A stretch of DNA of 64,000 nt, from NCBI GenBank assembly GCA_949987705.1, contig OX465281.1, positions 30,240,942 through 30,304,941 of the forward strand, in the 5' to 3' direction. This DNA comes from Thereva unica. Taxonomy: Eukaryota > Arthropoda > Insecta > Diptera > Therevidae. Below the pieces are notes generated by a model. The model did no database searches. It was not told the DNA's origin and saw nothing but the letters and a program-made list of their open reading frames with translations. Below, piece by piece: positions 34,136 to 46,388 of the stretch. Positions within the stretch are counted from its first letter, which is position 1. Every line of letters begins with the position of its first letter. The translations under genes were made by a program, and so were the position numbers.

Positions 34136-34600
34136 TTGTTACATTCAGTAGCCAGCTCACATTCGTTATCGAAGTTGATCGTATACTACAATTTGACGGG
34201 ATATTGGAATGAATTGGACATGATACAACAGTGGCTTAACCAACACAACAAATTGTGCTACTTGGAGAAAAATTTCCAAGGCCTGAGCAGGGGTAATATG
34301 ATCTCCAAATGCAGACAATCAGAACAAGCAATGCAATTTTGAATTGGGATCAAGAAAAAAAAACGTTCGGCTCTTGATTTCAACGGAACCATCTCCAACA
34401 AAATATTCGGCATCCTTGATCAAGACTACGCTGAGCCGGTTGCAACCACTGCCCAAAATGTGAAGCCTGATGACTAGTATTTATTGAAGCTGATAAAGAA
34501 TCAAACATTTATTATTGAGAGCGCCGTGCACATTTTGAAAAAGGAAGTCTCAAATATAGAAACATTTAAGAAACACCTTGAAGAATATACCTACAAATAA
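34136..34600 (+). pseudogene. envelope (F-like) relic of an insect endogenous retrovirus
   Basis: A 68-codon open frame at 34136 is followed, after stop codons, by two further pieces up to about 34600. The middle piece has a basic cleavage-site-like cluster directly before a small hydrophobic region and the kind of glycine-rich sequence found at the fusion-peptide start of insect errantivirus envelope and baculovirus F proteins; a coiled-coil-like helix follows. At least two stops break it and the C-terminal membrane anchor is not visible. No gag or pol lies next to it, so it is an isolated, dead fragment. Confidence 0.5.
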
Positions 34601-34909
34601 TCCAAACTTTCAATGCTACTAGTTTCAACAGTCAGATCTCCTTCATATTATTCCACTTCTAGATCAAGCAACATAGTGGTCAGTCATCAGCGGAATAGAG
34701 GGAATAACATGTATGTAGCATAACATGCACGTGCCGCAACTATTTCGGACTGATGGAAGTGTGATCATAACCTCCTAGCGGTGACCACTGGTAACTATCC
34801 TATGAAAGAGGATAGGCCAATATGAACGGGCTAGTCCCTTCCGAGTAAGGTTGGCCTAATAGCCTTACCCGGAAAAAAGAATTATTACGGAATGAGCAAC
34901 ATATGTGTC

Positions 34910-35195
34910 GTTCCATGTAGGGTTGGCGGGGCTCAAATATTCTAAAGGAAATTGATTTGCTTTGCAGTCGCATTTTGTCATTTAAGCTGTAGGTGTGGAG
35001 TGGCTTAAATGCACACTTCTGGAGTTGCTTGGTTTTGTAGCGGAGGTTGTGACGGAACGTGAATCAAAAGCGGGTGAACCTCTAGTACATATTTTGATAT
35101 ATGGGGTTGCACCGCTTTTGCGGTGAGCGACACATTTGTTATGAGACTTAGGAGCGGATCCCGGTTGTAGAACCTTTAAAGAAGAAGAAGACAAT
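34910..35195 (+). pseudogene. LINE 3' relic with (GAA)n tail
   Basis: The stretch ends GGATCCCGGTTGTAGAACC, then TTTAAAGAAGAAGAAGA. This matches, in opposite orientation, the GGATCCGG and TCTACAGCC block and GAA-rich tail at 48985-49040. Only the 3' part remains; the open frames are short. Confidence 0.5.
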
Positions 35196-35764
35196 CGGCC
35201 TTCAGGCCTAACCTAAATGAAAAGTAACGTAGAAGTGAAGTCGATGTAGCTTCCATTGAAGTAGACGTAACTTTCACTTCACTTCCATATAGGTCACTCT
35301 CATATATTTACATATATGCAATGGCACCTAACATCACTTCGTTTCACTTCCCATTTAGGTTTGGCCTTTTGGAGTATCATACTTAAAGGTTATCGATGCA
35401 CAAGAGAAACAGGCTCGCTAGTCGTCGGTTTGTGAAGGCACCGCACTCTTAGTTGTTGGTGTTGATTTATATTTTAGTGGAATATTTTTCCATTGCACCA
35501 GCCACTATACCACCATCGTATGTCCTTTATTGGAGCTGCAAGGCCATCCTACCGCCGTCATATACGGCCGTACAGTCCGACCAACAACACATGGCCGAGT
35601 ACTAAGTTTCAAACACGGCTCGGCTGGTGTTCGCCCGTTGTAAGGCCATCTTTTACTTTTTCTCGGGAATGCACACACCCCATAAAAAATTGAAAGACCA
35701 AATATCTTGTCGGAGCTCGCATAGAAATGGAGTCAACTTCGAGACTTCATCATAGCCATGATCA
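35196..35764. other. intergenic, no gene recognised
   Basis: No supported coding frame. Contains repeated CACTTC/GAAGTGAAG tracts near 35230-35360. Confidence 0.35.
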
Positions 35765-35975
35765 CCAGCATGGAAACTCACCCAAGACATGAGCCAATAT
35801 CCAAGCGCGAAAGCTCACCCAAGACTCACAGAAGCTTCGACAGGCATCACATCTCCACCCGAGCCCAAAACCGATGCAGTCACTGTGCTGATAGCGTCAC
35901 AGCTATACTATCTCAGCAGTTAAGGATGTATGGAAAAGATTCCGCGAAGGAATTCTTCTACGGATTCCTTTTAGC
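35765..35975 (+). repeat. dispersed repeat copy 2
   Basis: Homologous to 30299-30504 in the same orientation; the two copies preserve the order of four short blocks but differ by many substitutions and small indels. Confidence 0.55.
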
Positions 35976-35989
35976 TAATGAATGTTGAT

Positions 35990-38205
35990 GTTATCGACGG
36001 CTGTGCACTGAGTATACTTGTACCTCAACATCTAACCCAGTCGGGAATATTGGAAGCCCTTACTTATGTATTTGATTACTTCAGTCCCTCTTCCTTTCCC
36101 GACTGGGAAGTTACGTAACTCACACAGCTCTACCGGAAACTTTCTTTATAAAACTACAATATAAATATATGAAACAATGTTATTCAAACCGTGTGTCGAC
36201 GACGGGCTACAGATTCTCGATGGCATTATAGTCTTAGCGTTGTGCGATTATGTAAAAAAAATTAGCATAAAGTTTGATTCCAAACCTCTAGAAGGGGCAG
36301 CTGACACTACTCTATATACAAGTTCATTCTTTCAGTGATGCTTCAAGTCATACTTCTGATACTTTCACACCGATTGAACTCTCAAACCTCTTCCCTTTTT
36401 TGGCAATTTGTGTTTGGCTAGTTTATTTGTCCTTTCTTCCACCGTACACGAGCAGCTTTTGTATAAAATTCCGTATTAGAGAAGAGAGCTTACATTCAAA
36501 TGGCTATATTCTGCAAAAGTTACATAAAGATTCAACCATTGAACAACAAAAGTAAAAATCTAATAAAAGTTTTACTGCAACACAGAACCTCCCCAAATGA
36601 TCCCCAAAAAACACGTTTACAACATCTGTGAATGTAAGGCTGCTTGGGCGGGAATAAAGGAACCAAATACAAGGGGACGAAATTAACCCAAATTCAAACA
36701 AGTCCCAACCCAGCAAAACTAGACAATTCAAAACAACTCAAGCCCAGCAATACGAAACTATAGTTGTAAGGACTCCGCAACAAAACCGCATTTGGGGATG
36801 GAATCCTTTCACTTGTAGCGGCTTTTGTGGTCTCTTATGAGAATCACAGCAGCCCGTGTGCTATAGTACAGCAGGATCCTTCATCCTTTTTAATAACTGC
36901 TCACATATTACGGGAAACTTTTTAAATTTCCCCTTTTTAATCTTTTATATTTTCGAAGGCTCCCACCCCTAAACGAGCAAACAAAGGAAGTGTGGCTTTT
37001 TTAGGCACCAGGACCTGAAGCCGACGGCACAAGGCTCCTGACCAGGCAGAGGAATTTAAGATCCACTTTTATTGATTACAGCTTCAATAACGTGAATACC
37101 GGCTATTATGGCGGCACCGCTTGGCCTCGGCCTGGCCATTTGTGTCCTTCTGGCTGTGGTATTATATGCGTTCCATATGGAACTCTCTCTCGCAATTTTG
37201 TGGATATTTTATGAAGGAACAAACCTGAATTAAATGGAACGAGTTAAACTGTCTGTGAAATCTTTAATGGTGAGCAATTTTCTCGGATCACGTGTTATTG
37301 AAAAACCTTTCCCATGTCGTTATATGCATTAATGTCCTTGTGAAAAAGGAAAGATGGCTCCCAATCATGACGTAATTCTTACACGTTTTTCTTTATGTAA
37401 ATGAGTTCTATGTCAAGGATAACGAGTTGTGGGAAGTTGTAACAATATGAGTGTATATGTTTTGTGAAAAGTTGAATGGGGTTATTGTGGACAACGAGAG
37501 AAGTAAAGTAGAAGTGAGTTCAGAGACATTTACCGAGAGAATTTAGTGGTTTGTTCAGATTGCTTAATAACTATTTCTCTTCAAAAACAGGTTCTAAAGA
37601 ACAAATAGCCTCGCCTAATCCTTCTAGGGTGTCCCGAAAAAATTTATTTGGTTTTCCTTAACGCAATACCTCTCGGAATTTGCGTAATTGCTCGTAGATT
37701 ACCAAAATAATTTTAAAAACAAAATAAAACTATATCTTTAGGGTTCTACCGATCATCAACGTTTTGAGAACTTTTAATTTTTATTGTAGTATTTCGCTAT
37801 CCTTAATTTCGTCTCCTGAACTAAATATAAAAAACATTTACTTTTTAAATAACTTTCATCAAGTTACCCCTGACTAAATTTTTGAATGTGCGAGTTCGTT
37901 CGTGACCTCAGCGTAAAATTAGTAGGCTAGTAAATTCCCTAAGTTTCAACTTATTTCGAGGACTTTCTTGACTTAATTCGTGAGTGTTTTGTTCGTTCAT
38001 AGCCAAAGTGGTTTTTATGCTATAGAAGTAGAGTTGCGTTTGTTGAAGGGTTGAAAGCGGATTTTGTGATTTTTAAATAATGAATTCAAGGCGTAGTCAG
38101 ACTGCTTGTGCTATATTGGGACCATACAAATAACTTGTCATCCGGCGGCTACCAAGTATAAGGGACGTCATTAAATTTATTTTATTTGTCAAGAACGAAC
38201 TGAAA
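35990..38205. other. intergenic, no gene recognised
   Basis: More than 2 kb with only short frames (longest 75 codons, minus, 36504-36731). No repeat boundaries or domain evidence found. Confidence 0.4.
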
Positions 38206-39607
38206 TTGAAATATAATGGCAAGTATCCATCCAATTCCGAAATATATGCGATTGCTTATGAAGAGATCAATAATATTTGGACCGAAGCTTCGATTCCAAT
38301 CGTAACTAAGGAACGAGTTATTCAATTACTGAAATCCTATTTTGAAAAGTACCTTATTTTGAAAAGATACCCCAAAAGCAAACGAAGTGATAGTTTTGAA
38401 AACAAACTGAAGTGTTTTTTGGAGTCATCTGAGAAGCTTTTCGGCCAACTCGTGGCACTGCAAAGGGAATTATTACTTCGATCACAACTTTATTAGAGGG
38501 TCAAGGTTGGAATTTAGATGACGTGATTTGCGTTGGATGTGACAGAACTGCAACTAACACTGGTTGGAAGGGTGGCGTGATTCAATATTTAGAGGAGTAT
38601 TTGGAGAGACCATTACAATGGTGTGTTTGTATGCTTCATGCCAATGAGTTACCTCTTCGTCATTTATTCTTGACCTTAGATGGGTGCGCTTCGGGTCCTA
38701 GAGAATATTCCGGACCAATTGGAAAACAATTAGCTGGTTGCGAAAATAAAACCATCGTGTCCTTTTGTGCGGTGGCTGGTAATTTGCCAGACTTGCCGAA
38801 AAATGTGGTCGATGGACTACGTACGGATCAAAAATATCTTTATGAGATATGTCAAGCTGTATCAATTGGTTCCTGTACTCCTGAGCTGGCAAACCGTCAA
38901 CCTGGAAAAATAATGCACTCGAGATGGCTTACTTCTGCTAATCGTATACTCAGACTTTATGTAAGTACTCTTAATCCATCAGAAAAATTACAATTGCTTG
39001 TCAACTACGTGGTTAAAGTATACGCTCCGATTTCGTTCCAATCAAGCAAAAGTCGTCTTTTAAGGACGGAGCCAAATATTTGTTTCAACTGATTATGTAC
39101 TCTCGATTTTTACCTGAAAATCTGAGATCTGTTGTGGATTCTGTTATCGAAAGAAATGCTTTTTTTGCGCACCCAGAACATCTACTTGTCAGTATGTTGT
39201 TTGATGATAGGGACCACATTCGGGAGCTGGCATTGCGAAGAATTATAAAAGCTAGAGAACCTAAAAGTAGTAGTAGTACTAAATGCAGGATATTTAAACC
39301 ACCGAAAATTAACTTCTCTGCTAGAGATTACACCGAAATTATTAGGTGGCACGAGTGTCAGGTTACAACACCGCCAGTGCTTCGGCATATTTCTAATGAG
39401 GACCTTCAAATCATGGCAAAAAATAAGAGCTTGCAAATTGATGACTTTCCTTGTTACACACAATCTGTGGGAAGATGTGTTAAACTGGTAACAGAGGCCT
39501 CACAAAGTGTAACTGACGCTACTTCAAGAGATGGCTTTATTAGAACCAGGTTGCAATCTCGAGCAGAAATGCCAAATTTTGGACACAAAAATAAGTTTAA
39601 ATTCTAA
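38206..39607 (+). pseudogene. second member of the unclassified family, three frames
   Basis: Three consecutive open pieces (38206-38496, 38523-39092 and 39080-39607) form one protein of about 460 residues in order. A TAG stop breaks the first junction and a frameshift near 39035-39045 breaks the second. Key blocks are CDRTATNTGWKGGVIQYLEE, then LQWCVCMLHANELPLRHLF, then HSRWLTSANRILRLY, MYSRFLPENLRS and a C-terminal GRCVKLVTEAS segment. The D-x-T-A-x-N-T-G and C-x-x-H/N-E blocks correspond to those at about 2.0-2.2 kb, and the C-terminus to that near 0.85 kb. I know similar sequences only as uncharacterised invertebrate proteins. Function unknown. Confidence 0.7.
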
Positions 39608-40100
39608 GTTCTTATCATCAATTATTTAGCTTTATTTTGTTTATTTTGTTTTCTTTCTGTTTGTTTGTGATTTTTTTCATTAATTTTAATAATAAAAAAC
39701 CTTTTAAACCTGATTTTTGTATTATTTTAGGCATTATGGTTTACGTCTGTAAAAACGTAAAATTTACAAAACTTCAAAGTTCGGTAGAGCCCTGAAGATG
39801 ACCGCCAATTGTAGTCTTTTCACTTTTAGCGTAATCTGTGTAAAATTACGCAAATTTTGATACCTCTTGCGATAGTGTAGCTCGAAAAAAAAAATTTCTC
39901 ATACATGGACGGGACACCCTAAGTCTTGCGTGAGCATCTTCCGAATGTTGTTAGGACGCAAATTTTTAAGTAGGTACTCCTTGCTGATCTCGGGTCTCGT
40001 TTCTTAAAGAAAATTTATGACTTTTTTCAATAATAACCTAAACACGAATTAATTGATTTTATGACTCCTATAGTACAATTTTTTTTTATGTGAAAGTCTA
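39608..40100. other. spacer, no gene recognised
   Basis: AT-rich; AATAAA-type signals follow the preceding pseudogene near 39690. No coding frame supported. Confidence 0.4.
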
Positions 40101-40153
40101 AGCTCAGGTGTCACCCTTTGTACTACCAGTCCGTCATGTCTTACACGCCAACG

Positions 40154-41816
40154 TCAGGTGTCTGGTAGTAAGCTTAGCTCGAAGGATAGAGAAAGGATAA
40201 AAGAGATTAAAGGGAGATGAACCTTGCGTTTAAACTCCTGGGTGTTGTATGAGTTCTGGAAAACTGACTGTGGAAGGTTGCTCCACAGTCGAGTTGTTCT
40301 CGAAAAGAACGAATTACTAAACTGGTGTGTGCGCGAAAATAAGGGCTGTAGATAGTGAGGATGAGCCGAAAGGGCTAGTCTTGTGTTGCGGGAAAAACAT
40401 CGCCGTGAAGGCAGGAGGTTATATATTTCGGTGGAACAGTCGTTATGGTAGATGCGGTAGAATTTCACCAGAGCTGCTACATTCCTGCGATGACTAAGTG
40501 AATCAATTTTGGAGCAAATGGCGACGTCGCCAATGAGTTGGAGAGCGCATTGTCCAGCCACGCTAAGGTGGTACTCGGTGCCCCTGCCCAGAGATATGAG
40601 TTGAATTCGAGGCGGGGCCGAATGTAGGATTTGTAGATTATAGCTCTGGCCGACGGCGCGGCGGAAGGAGGAAGCTGCATCTTTTAAGGTATCCCAAGCA
40701 TTGTGATGCTTGTTTAGCGATTTGGAATATGTGATTATTCCAACACAGATCTTCAGTTAATGTTATGCCTAGGATATTGAGAGAAGGTTCAGTCATCAGT
40801 TCTTGACTGTCCATTTTAATGAGAGGAATTGAGGAGCGCGTTTTCATAGAGAAGAGACAGTATATTATTTTCCGTGCGTTGAATTCAACTTGATTCTTGT
40901 GGCCCCAATCTAGAATCAAGTTTATGTCCCTGTTGATTGAAGTGGACATAAGTTCACGATCTAGCAGACAAGGTCTGGCCCGTGCTTGTCTTGCTTTATC
41001 AAAGCTATACGAGTAACGCAAAGTACTCTCATCAGCAAAGCTGTGAAGTGAGTTGGATGGGATTAAGAGCAGGTCATTTATAAAAACTAGGAAGAGAGCT
41101 GGTGATAGAATTGAACCCTGGGGAACGCCTGCAGAGATGGAGTGGGGATTAGATTCAACGTCGTCCAATGCTACCTTGATTGAACGGTCGGAAAGGAAGC
41201 TCTCAATCCAATTCTTTAGAAAAAAGTCAATGCCAATAGCATGGAGTTTACTCAATAAGCGGGGTGCCATACTCTACCAAAGGCCTGGGAGATATCGAGA
41301 GCAACCAGGTCGGATTCACCAAAGCGATGAATGTGTTGGTAGAGGTGCTCAGTTAGGCATACAAGGAGGTCGCCAGTAGATCTTTTCCATCTAAAGCCAT
41401 ACTGCTTGTCATCCAATATTTGGTTGCGTTCAAGATATTCCATAAGCTTTCTGTTTATTATTGTCTTCATGATTTTGGAGAGGATAGAAGTGATTGCTAT
41501 TGGGCGGTAGTTAGAGGTGTCGCTGGAATCACCTTTTTTCGGTATAAGCTGAACATTTGCCAGTTTCCAGGAGTCAGGAAAAACTCCGGAGAAGCAAGGG
41601 CGAAGAGTTTGCGCAGAGGTTTAGCCAAAGGTGAAGCACATTTTTAAGAACCATAGGGGGAATATTATCAGGGCCAGTGGATTTATTGGGATCGAGCTCC
41701 TTGAGGCACTTGAACACTTCACGAGTTCTGAAGAAAACTATGCCCATTGAGTGAGCAGAACCCTCTAGAATGGGGGGTTGCACGGCAGTATCAGGCAAGG
41801 AAGAATTAAAGATCAT
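40154..41816 (-). pseudogene. LINE reverse transcriptase, frameshifted, FADE in motif C
   Basis: From 41816 down, four overlapping frames give one protein. The first holds the ELDPNKSTGPDNIPP finger region; the second SNYRPIAITSILSK, KQYGFRWKRSTGDLL and the motif A region VALDISQAFGRVWH; the third (41270-40638) has GVPQGSILSPALF, SFADESTLRYS as motif C and LNILGITLTEDLCW; the fourth the C-terminal NSFFSRTTRLWSNLP block. Motif C should be FADD; FADE is an inactivating change. The endonuclease is absent, so the copy is 5'-truncated. It belongs to the same family as the relic at 11.3-12.9 kb. Jockey-superfamily assignment is tentative. Confidence 0.78.
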
Positions 41817-42169
41817 TTCGAATCCATCGAACTATCGGAGGGTCTAAAGTCAATCTCGGAGACAAACAAAAATCGGCTGGCTGCCACTGTCATGAGCAAC
41901 AGTATCTAGCATTTGCATACGAGGATCCTAAAAATTTTTGGGAAACAACAGATGATCTTCAAATTATAGGTTCTAAACTTGCTGATAACGCAATTCAACT
42001 GGACGATAGGCCGCGGATTCAGAGGCTCCGTGATGTCATCATTCGACGAATCCTTCGCAAGGATGAATCTTCTTTAGAAATTCTCGCTAACTCTAGCTCA
42101 TCAATCGCCATATCTCCGCTTTTCGGCTGTGATCTCGATCGTACACACAGAGTGGACCTATCAAAGTAA
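41810..42169 (+). other. unassigned 119-codon open frame without ATG
   Basis: An open frame runs from just after a stop at 41807 to TAA at 42167-42169. It has no upstream ATG, so it would have to be an internal or last exon, or a relic. Composition looks protein-like: GCHCHEQQYLAFAYEDPKNF, then DDRPRIQRLRDVIIRRILRK and a Ser-rich stretch. A Cys/His cluster opens it and a basic amphipathic helix follows. I do not recognise a family; a distant BESS-like helix is one possibility. Confidence 0.4.
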
Positions 42170-42309
42170 AATGTTCTGGCCACGGTGAATCAAAGGCATT
42201 CATGCTCGTTAAATCCATCCATTTAATGAAAATTTCAAATATACGCAGCTGTCAAACAATAGGTAGGCCACGACGCTGTTGAAACTAAGCTGAAATACAA
42301 TAAGCTACA

Positions 42310-42510
42310 TATATAGTGTACTCAATATACCGTTAGATCCATGGCGGCCGTCTCAAGAGGGCGGATTACCACTTTCTTCACAACCACCTCGACATTTGTA
42401 TCAAATGAAAGGGTGTGATAAGTAGAATACAAGAAACAATAAAGTACACTCAATATACCGTTAGATCCATGGCGGCCATCTCAAGAAGGCGGATTACCAC
42501 TTTCGCTTCC
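42310..42510. repeat. duplicated 60-bp segment
   Basis: CTCAATATACCGTTAGATCC followed by ATGGCGGCC and a GGCGGATTACCACTTTC block occurs twice, at about 42312-42372 and 42440-42500, with three or four differences. Direct orientation. Confidence 0.75.
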
Positions 42511-43010
42511 TTGAGCAAGCCGCGAAAAAACGGTTTGGAAATAAATGAGCCCAAAACTTACTTAAAACACTCTTTGACAATTCTGCAAAACACCCTCGGA
42601 AGTAGCAGACAAAACATAACGATAGACACCGACAGTATAGAAGCAGTAGATGAGCTTTTACACCTAAGTACGATTATAAACGAAGGTAATGATACATCAG
42701 CCGAAATCAAGAGATTAATAGCACTGGCTCATAAATGCTACTTTGGTCTATACAAGCACCTGACGTCCATAAATATTTTAAGGAAGACAAAATTGATACT
42801 TGATTGGTAAGATTTGAAAGGAATCTATATGCAAAGGAATACAGGATGATGGCGTTTGGAGGAGAAGATACCACACAGAGTTGCATGAAATCAGTAAGGT
42901 TCCAAACATCGTCAAAGTGATCAAAATAAACACACTACGAGGGATTAGTCATGTCCAACGAGGTGCAGACTCTTGGGATTTTCCTGAGCACAAGTTCATG
43001 GTAGCTTAGT
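42415..43010 (+). pseudogene. RTE-like reverse-transcriptase C-terminal relic
   Basis: The frame at 42415-42810 has a KNGLEINEPKT block and ITIDTDSIEAVDELLHLSTI, matching in order the post-catalytic part of the 30.5-33.8 kb protein (GLKINEEKTK, ITIDEHNLEVVDKT). After a stop, other frames continue with DDGVWRRRYHTELHEI and a segment like its GHVIRM region. Heavily decayed and lacking both endonuclease and catalytic core. Confidence 0.65.
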
Positions 43011-44206
43011 CCCTGGCAATGCCACCTCTGTACTTTGCTTAGGTAGCTTTGCTTAGCTTTTAGTAAAATAGCTTTACGGTAGTTGTAAGATTTTTTTAAA
43101 TTAAATAAACCGCTTGGGAACGCAAAATGTGACCCGGTTCGGTATCCTTTGAGTCTATCAAATAAACATCTTCTTTGAAGTAATCATGTAGTGTGATCAT
43201 AATTTCAGTCCTATTTTCACATTATCATCGATAATCCCTGTCTTATCTCATTCTATATCTCAAGTCCATGAAAAGCACTGAAAAAGGCTCACTTTACCAG
43301 CAAAATTGGCATGAATCTATCCCCTTAAAAAACTTCTCAAATAGAATAGTACATCAAAACACCGTTTCTGTTTGACATACACCAAATCACATGAAATAGA
43401 ATATTTCAATATTACGTTTTTACCCGAAGAAGGACTCGTTTCGAGCATGTTCGAGCCCAGCACACATAAAATATGCCTGCCAGAAGTATCATTATTAAAT
43501 CTGCCGAGTCTCATGGGAGTTATGCTGTAAGATTCGCCTACTTTCAAGGATTTCACAAAGTCTTACAACTCTCACCTTGGCTAAACCGATGGTAACTCTT
43601 GGGGATTTCTTCTATTCCCTTCCTGCTCGCGCCTCCTCCCTTTTAGAACATCCCCTTACATCTTCATATTTGATGAATTCTGAAAAATATTTTCTTTTTT
43701 CTACGGGAACATGGGTTTTTTTCTACTTCTTGTAATTTTTCTTTATTGACAAGGAAGACATCTTCTCGGGTAGGAACAAATTGTAGAGTATTACAAGCAT
43801 ATGGTTTTTTTCCCAACGATTTGTCTGATGGGATATATTTTTTTTGTTATTTACCTTGAGAACAAAGTCAATGATTTATCACCGGAAGCGTTTGAAGATT
43901 GTTTTTCGTTTATAAATATTAACGCGTGGCTTTCTGAAGAAAACCCTTAGATTTATATAATGATATATTAGTTTTGGGCAACCATCGAAGCTTAGTCATA
44001 TTAAATTGGCAATTTTTTAATGTTTCCGTGTCCTTGGCCTTAATCCCCGAAGTCCGGTTTATTTTCCCATGCGCAAGTGCCGCAATACCTACTTTTCTCT
44101 TCTCTCCTATTCTTTTCTTTTTAACTTCCCAGTTTATGGCGAAATTATTGTAATCAGTCCGAAAATTGAAATCGTAATTTTCAACATATTTTCAGTTGTC
44201 AAGGTT
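43011..44206. other. intergenic, no gene recognised
   Basis: Short frames only (79 codons minus at 43317; 81 codons plus at 44069). No domain recognised. Confidence 0.4.
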
Positions 44207-46040
44207 TCAATAGCATTTTTGCCTCAACGAATGGTAGAAACGACGGAAGGTGGTATAGTGAATAAGATATGCCTCAATTTGGGCGGTCAAGGTAAAAAGC
44301 TCTTCATAGGTTAATGCAGCATTACCGATGACTCTCTTCAAGTCATCAAGTTTATATTCCTGATTCCCCCTGTCATAGCTTTCGCTAGTCCTTCCCCGCT
44401 CCACCAAGCGCATGTCATCGGTTGGTTGATGAGATTCAACTCGTTTCAGGAGGCATAACACTCCAGCGAGTTGTTTCTCAAAAAATGCCCCGATGACAGA
44501 GTCGCGAAATGGTTGGAGTAAAATATCGGCGGCTAGGCTGTGGTAGCTTCTTCCCACTTCTATCTCTTTCTACTCTCTATCTTCCGGCTAGAGCTGCTGT
44601 TCGACATTCTATATGAAAAAATATAGATTGTCGAACAGTACAAAGGGGCTTCCCCTAAGCCTCTAGTCTATCACATAAAAAAAAGTGGTACTTGAAAGAC
44701 TTCACTCAAGCCTCCCAAAGAACCCCGAAGTGGGGTGAAGCGGGTGGTATGAACTTCCATTGAACACCATCATTACTATAAGGTCGGTGGTGTTTTTAAA
44801 TGCCATTTTTATCGCTCTTTTTTGGTTCTCTCCTAGTTCTCTTTTAGCCCTTAAGAAAATTGTCCCACAGTAAAAGAAAATCCGACGAAATAATCCTCAA
44901 CGGGAAGATCAGCCATGAGTTGGTATTGCGGTTGGGCCGACTGACGAAAACATTTAACATATTGGTGGACACAACGTTTAAGCATTGGTTGCAGATTATG
45001 ATAATGCAGATTAAAGTCTTCCTCCGACTCTGATGAATCCGTTGGGGTCTAGGACTGGCTGCAGGGATAGAATCTTGCTCTTCGAATTTACTGGCTTATG
45101 GCGAGGCAGAGGCATAAGGGAAATGTGTGCGTTGAACTAATGTGATCCAGAATATCTTACTCTGAAACAGTTCGGCCTTGGTGAGCGAGTTAGGATTATT
45201 TGGTATGCGTTTGCACTTGGAGACCCATCGACAGCTGCATGTCGTCACTCGTATTAACCGGGTTAATATTGAGAATCCCACCAACATGGTCATTCTCGAT
45301 TTATCTACCTTAGGATCGTAACTTACAGTTTCGATAATCTTGGGTTGCGATAATCCGGTTCCCCGACTTGCTTGATCTGCTTGGTTATCGTTTGATGAAC
45401 TATACCGCCAAGTGATGGCTTCAACATTGTGTAACTTTTTTGGATGACATGAAGCAACTTTGACAAAAGTTCTGCTCCACTCGGTCCAAATAGACGATAA
45501 TTCTTCAGATAATGGTTGATCTCACGACACGCCGGACTGCCACAGCCTTTGCAGAAAAATCTTTGCGATTACAACTAGAAGGCCTAGCCAACTTACGGTA
45601 TCATAAGGTTTTGCTATGGATGAAAGGACTTTTCTTTTGGTATATGGTCAAATTAACCTATTCTCATCCGGAATGTTACTAAGTAAGCTAGGATGGTTCG
45701 CTGACCATTTCCGAAGTTCAAACTTTCCTGTTTGCAAAAGATTGATTAGCTCCTCCTGCAATGAAATAGCCTCATATAACTCATCTGAGCATTCCTTTTG
45801 AAAAGCGGGACCCGTGAGTGAACGATCGTTGAGTGAAAATCCGTTACCGGTGGGACATAAGCCATCGAATTGACCACTCGGAGCTTTGTGGTTGTGCTGT
45901 CATTTTTACAACTCCGTGATGAGGTAAATAACAATGTTGATGAGCTGATAACGAGAGCTCTTGTTGGGATGGCTTACGAATGTGCCCTAATGCATTCAGA
46001 ATAAGCTCGCGCAAGGAAGTCAGTTTTTCTTCCATCATTT
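44207..46040 (-). pseudogene. BEL/Pao retrotransposon pol relic
   Basis: In minus-strand order: a reverse-transcriptase entry block with CYLPHHGVVK and DSTTTKLRVV in two frames (46038-45746), a pre-integrase segment FSILTRLIRVTTCSCRWVSK (45293-45096), and an integrase C-terminal piece with DDLKRVIGNAALTYEELFTL (44557-44207). These are characteristic BEL/Pao blocks in the right order. Stops and frame changes throughout; no LTR pair was identified, so the boundaries are unknown. Confidence 0.7.
44597..44638. repeat. 42-bp hairpin
   Basis: CTGTTCGACATTCTATA and TATAGATTGTCGAACAG pair with one mismatch around an 8-base A-rich loop. It lies inside the decayed BEL/Pao region. The TGTTCGACA start resembles LTR ends of that group, so it might be a remnant of joined termini. 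Confidence 0.6.
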
Positions 46041-46388
46041 TCCATCATTTGTTCACCTAAACATTTTCTGGCTTCACCAGTACATTATTGTCATTACATT
46101 TGTTACGCGAAAATGATGGACAAAAGTGAATTCAGCGTGTATTATCCAACTCATATTAAAACCTGTTTGAAATGATAAAGAATGTGCCAAGGGCCTAATG
46201 GGGTTAACTTTGAAAACAAGGTTTATTCTAGATTAGAATAGATCCGATGTTTTATGAAAATGCATCGATGCATCAAGTAAATAAAAAGCTTTTCAATACA
46301 CTGAATTGATTCGATATATCGAGTTTTAAACATTGTGTGAATTCGATGAATCGATGTACATATATCGAATATTCTTAGGGTACATACT

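Noticed and set aside
44597..44638. Hairpin as a transcription terminator
   Set aside because: Stem-loop terminators are not expected here; it more likely reflects element ends.
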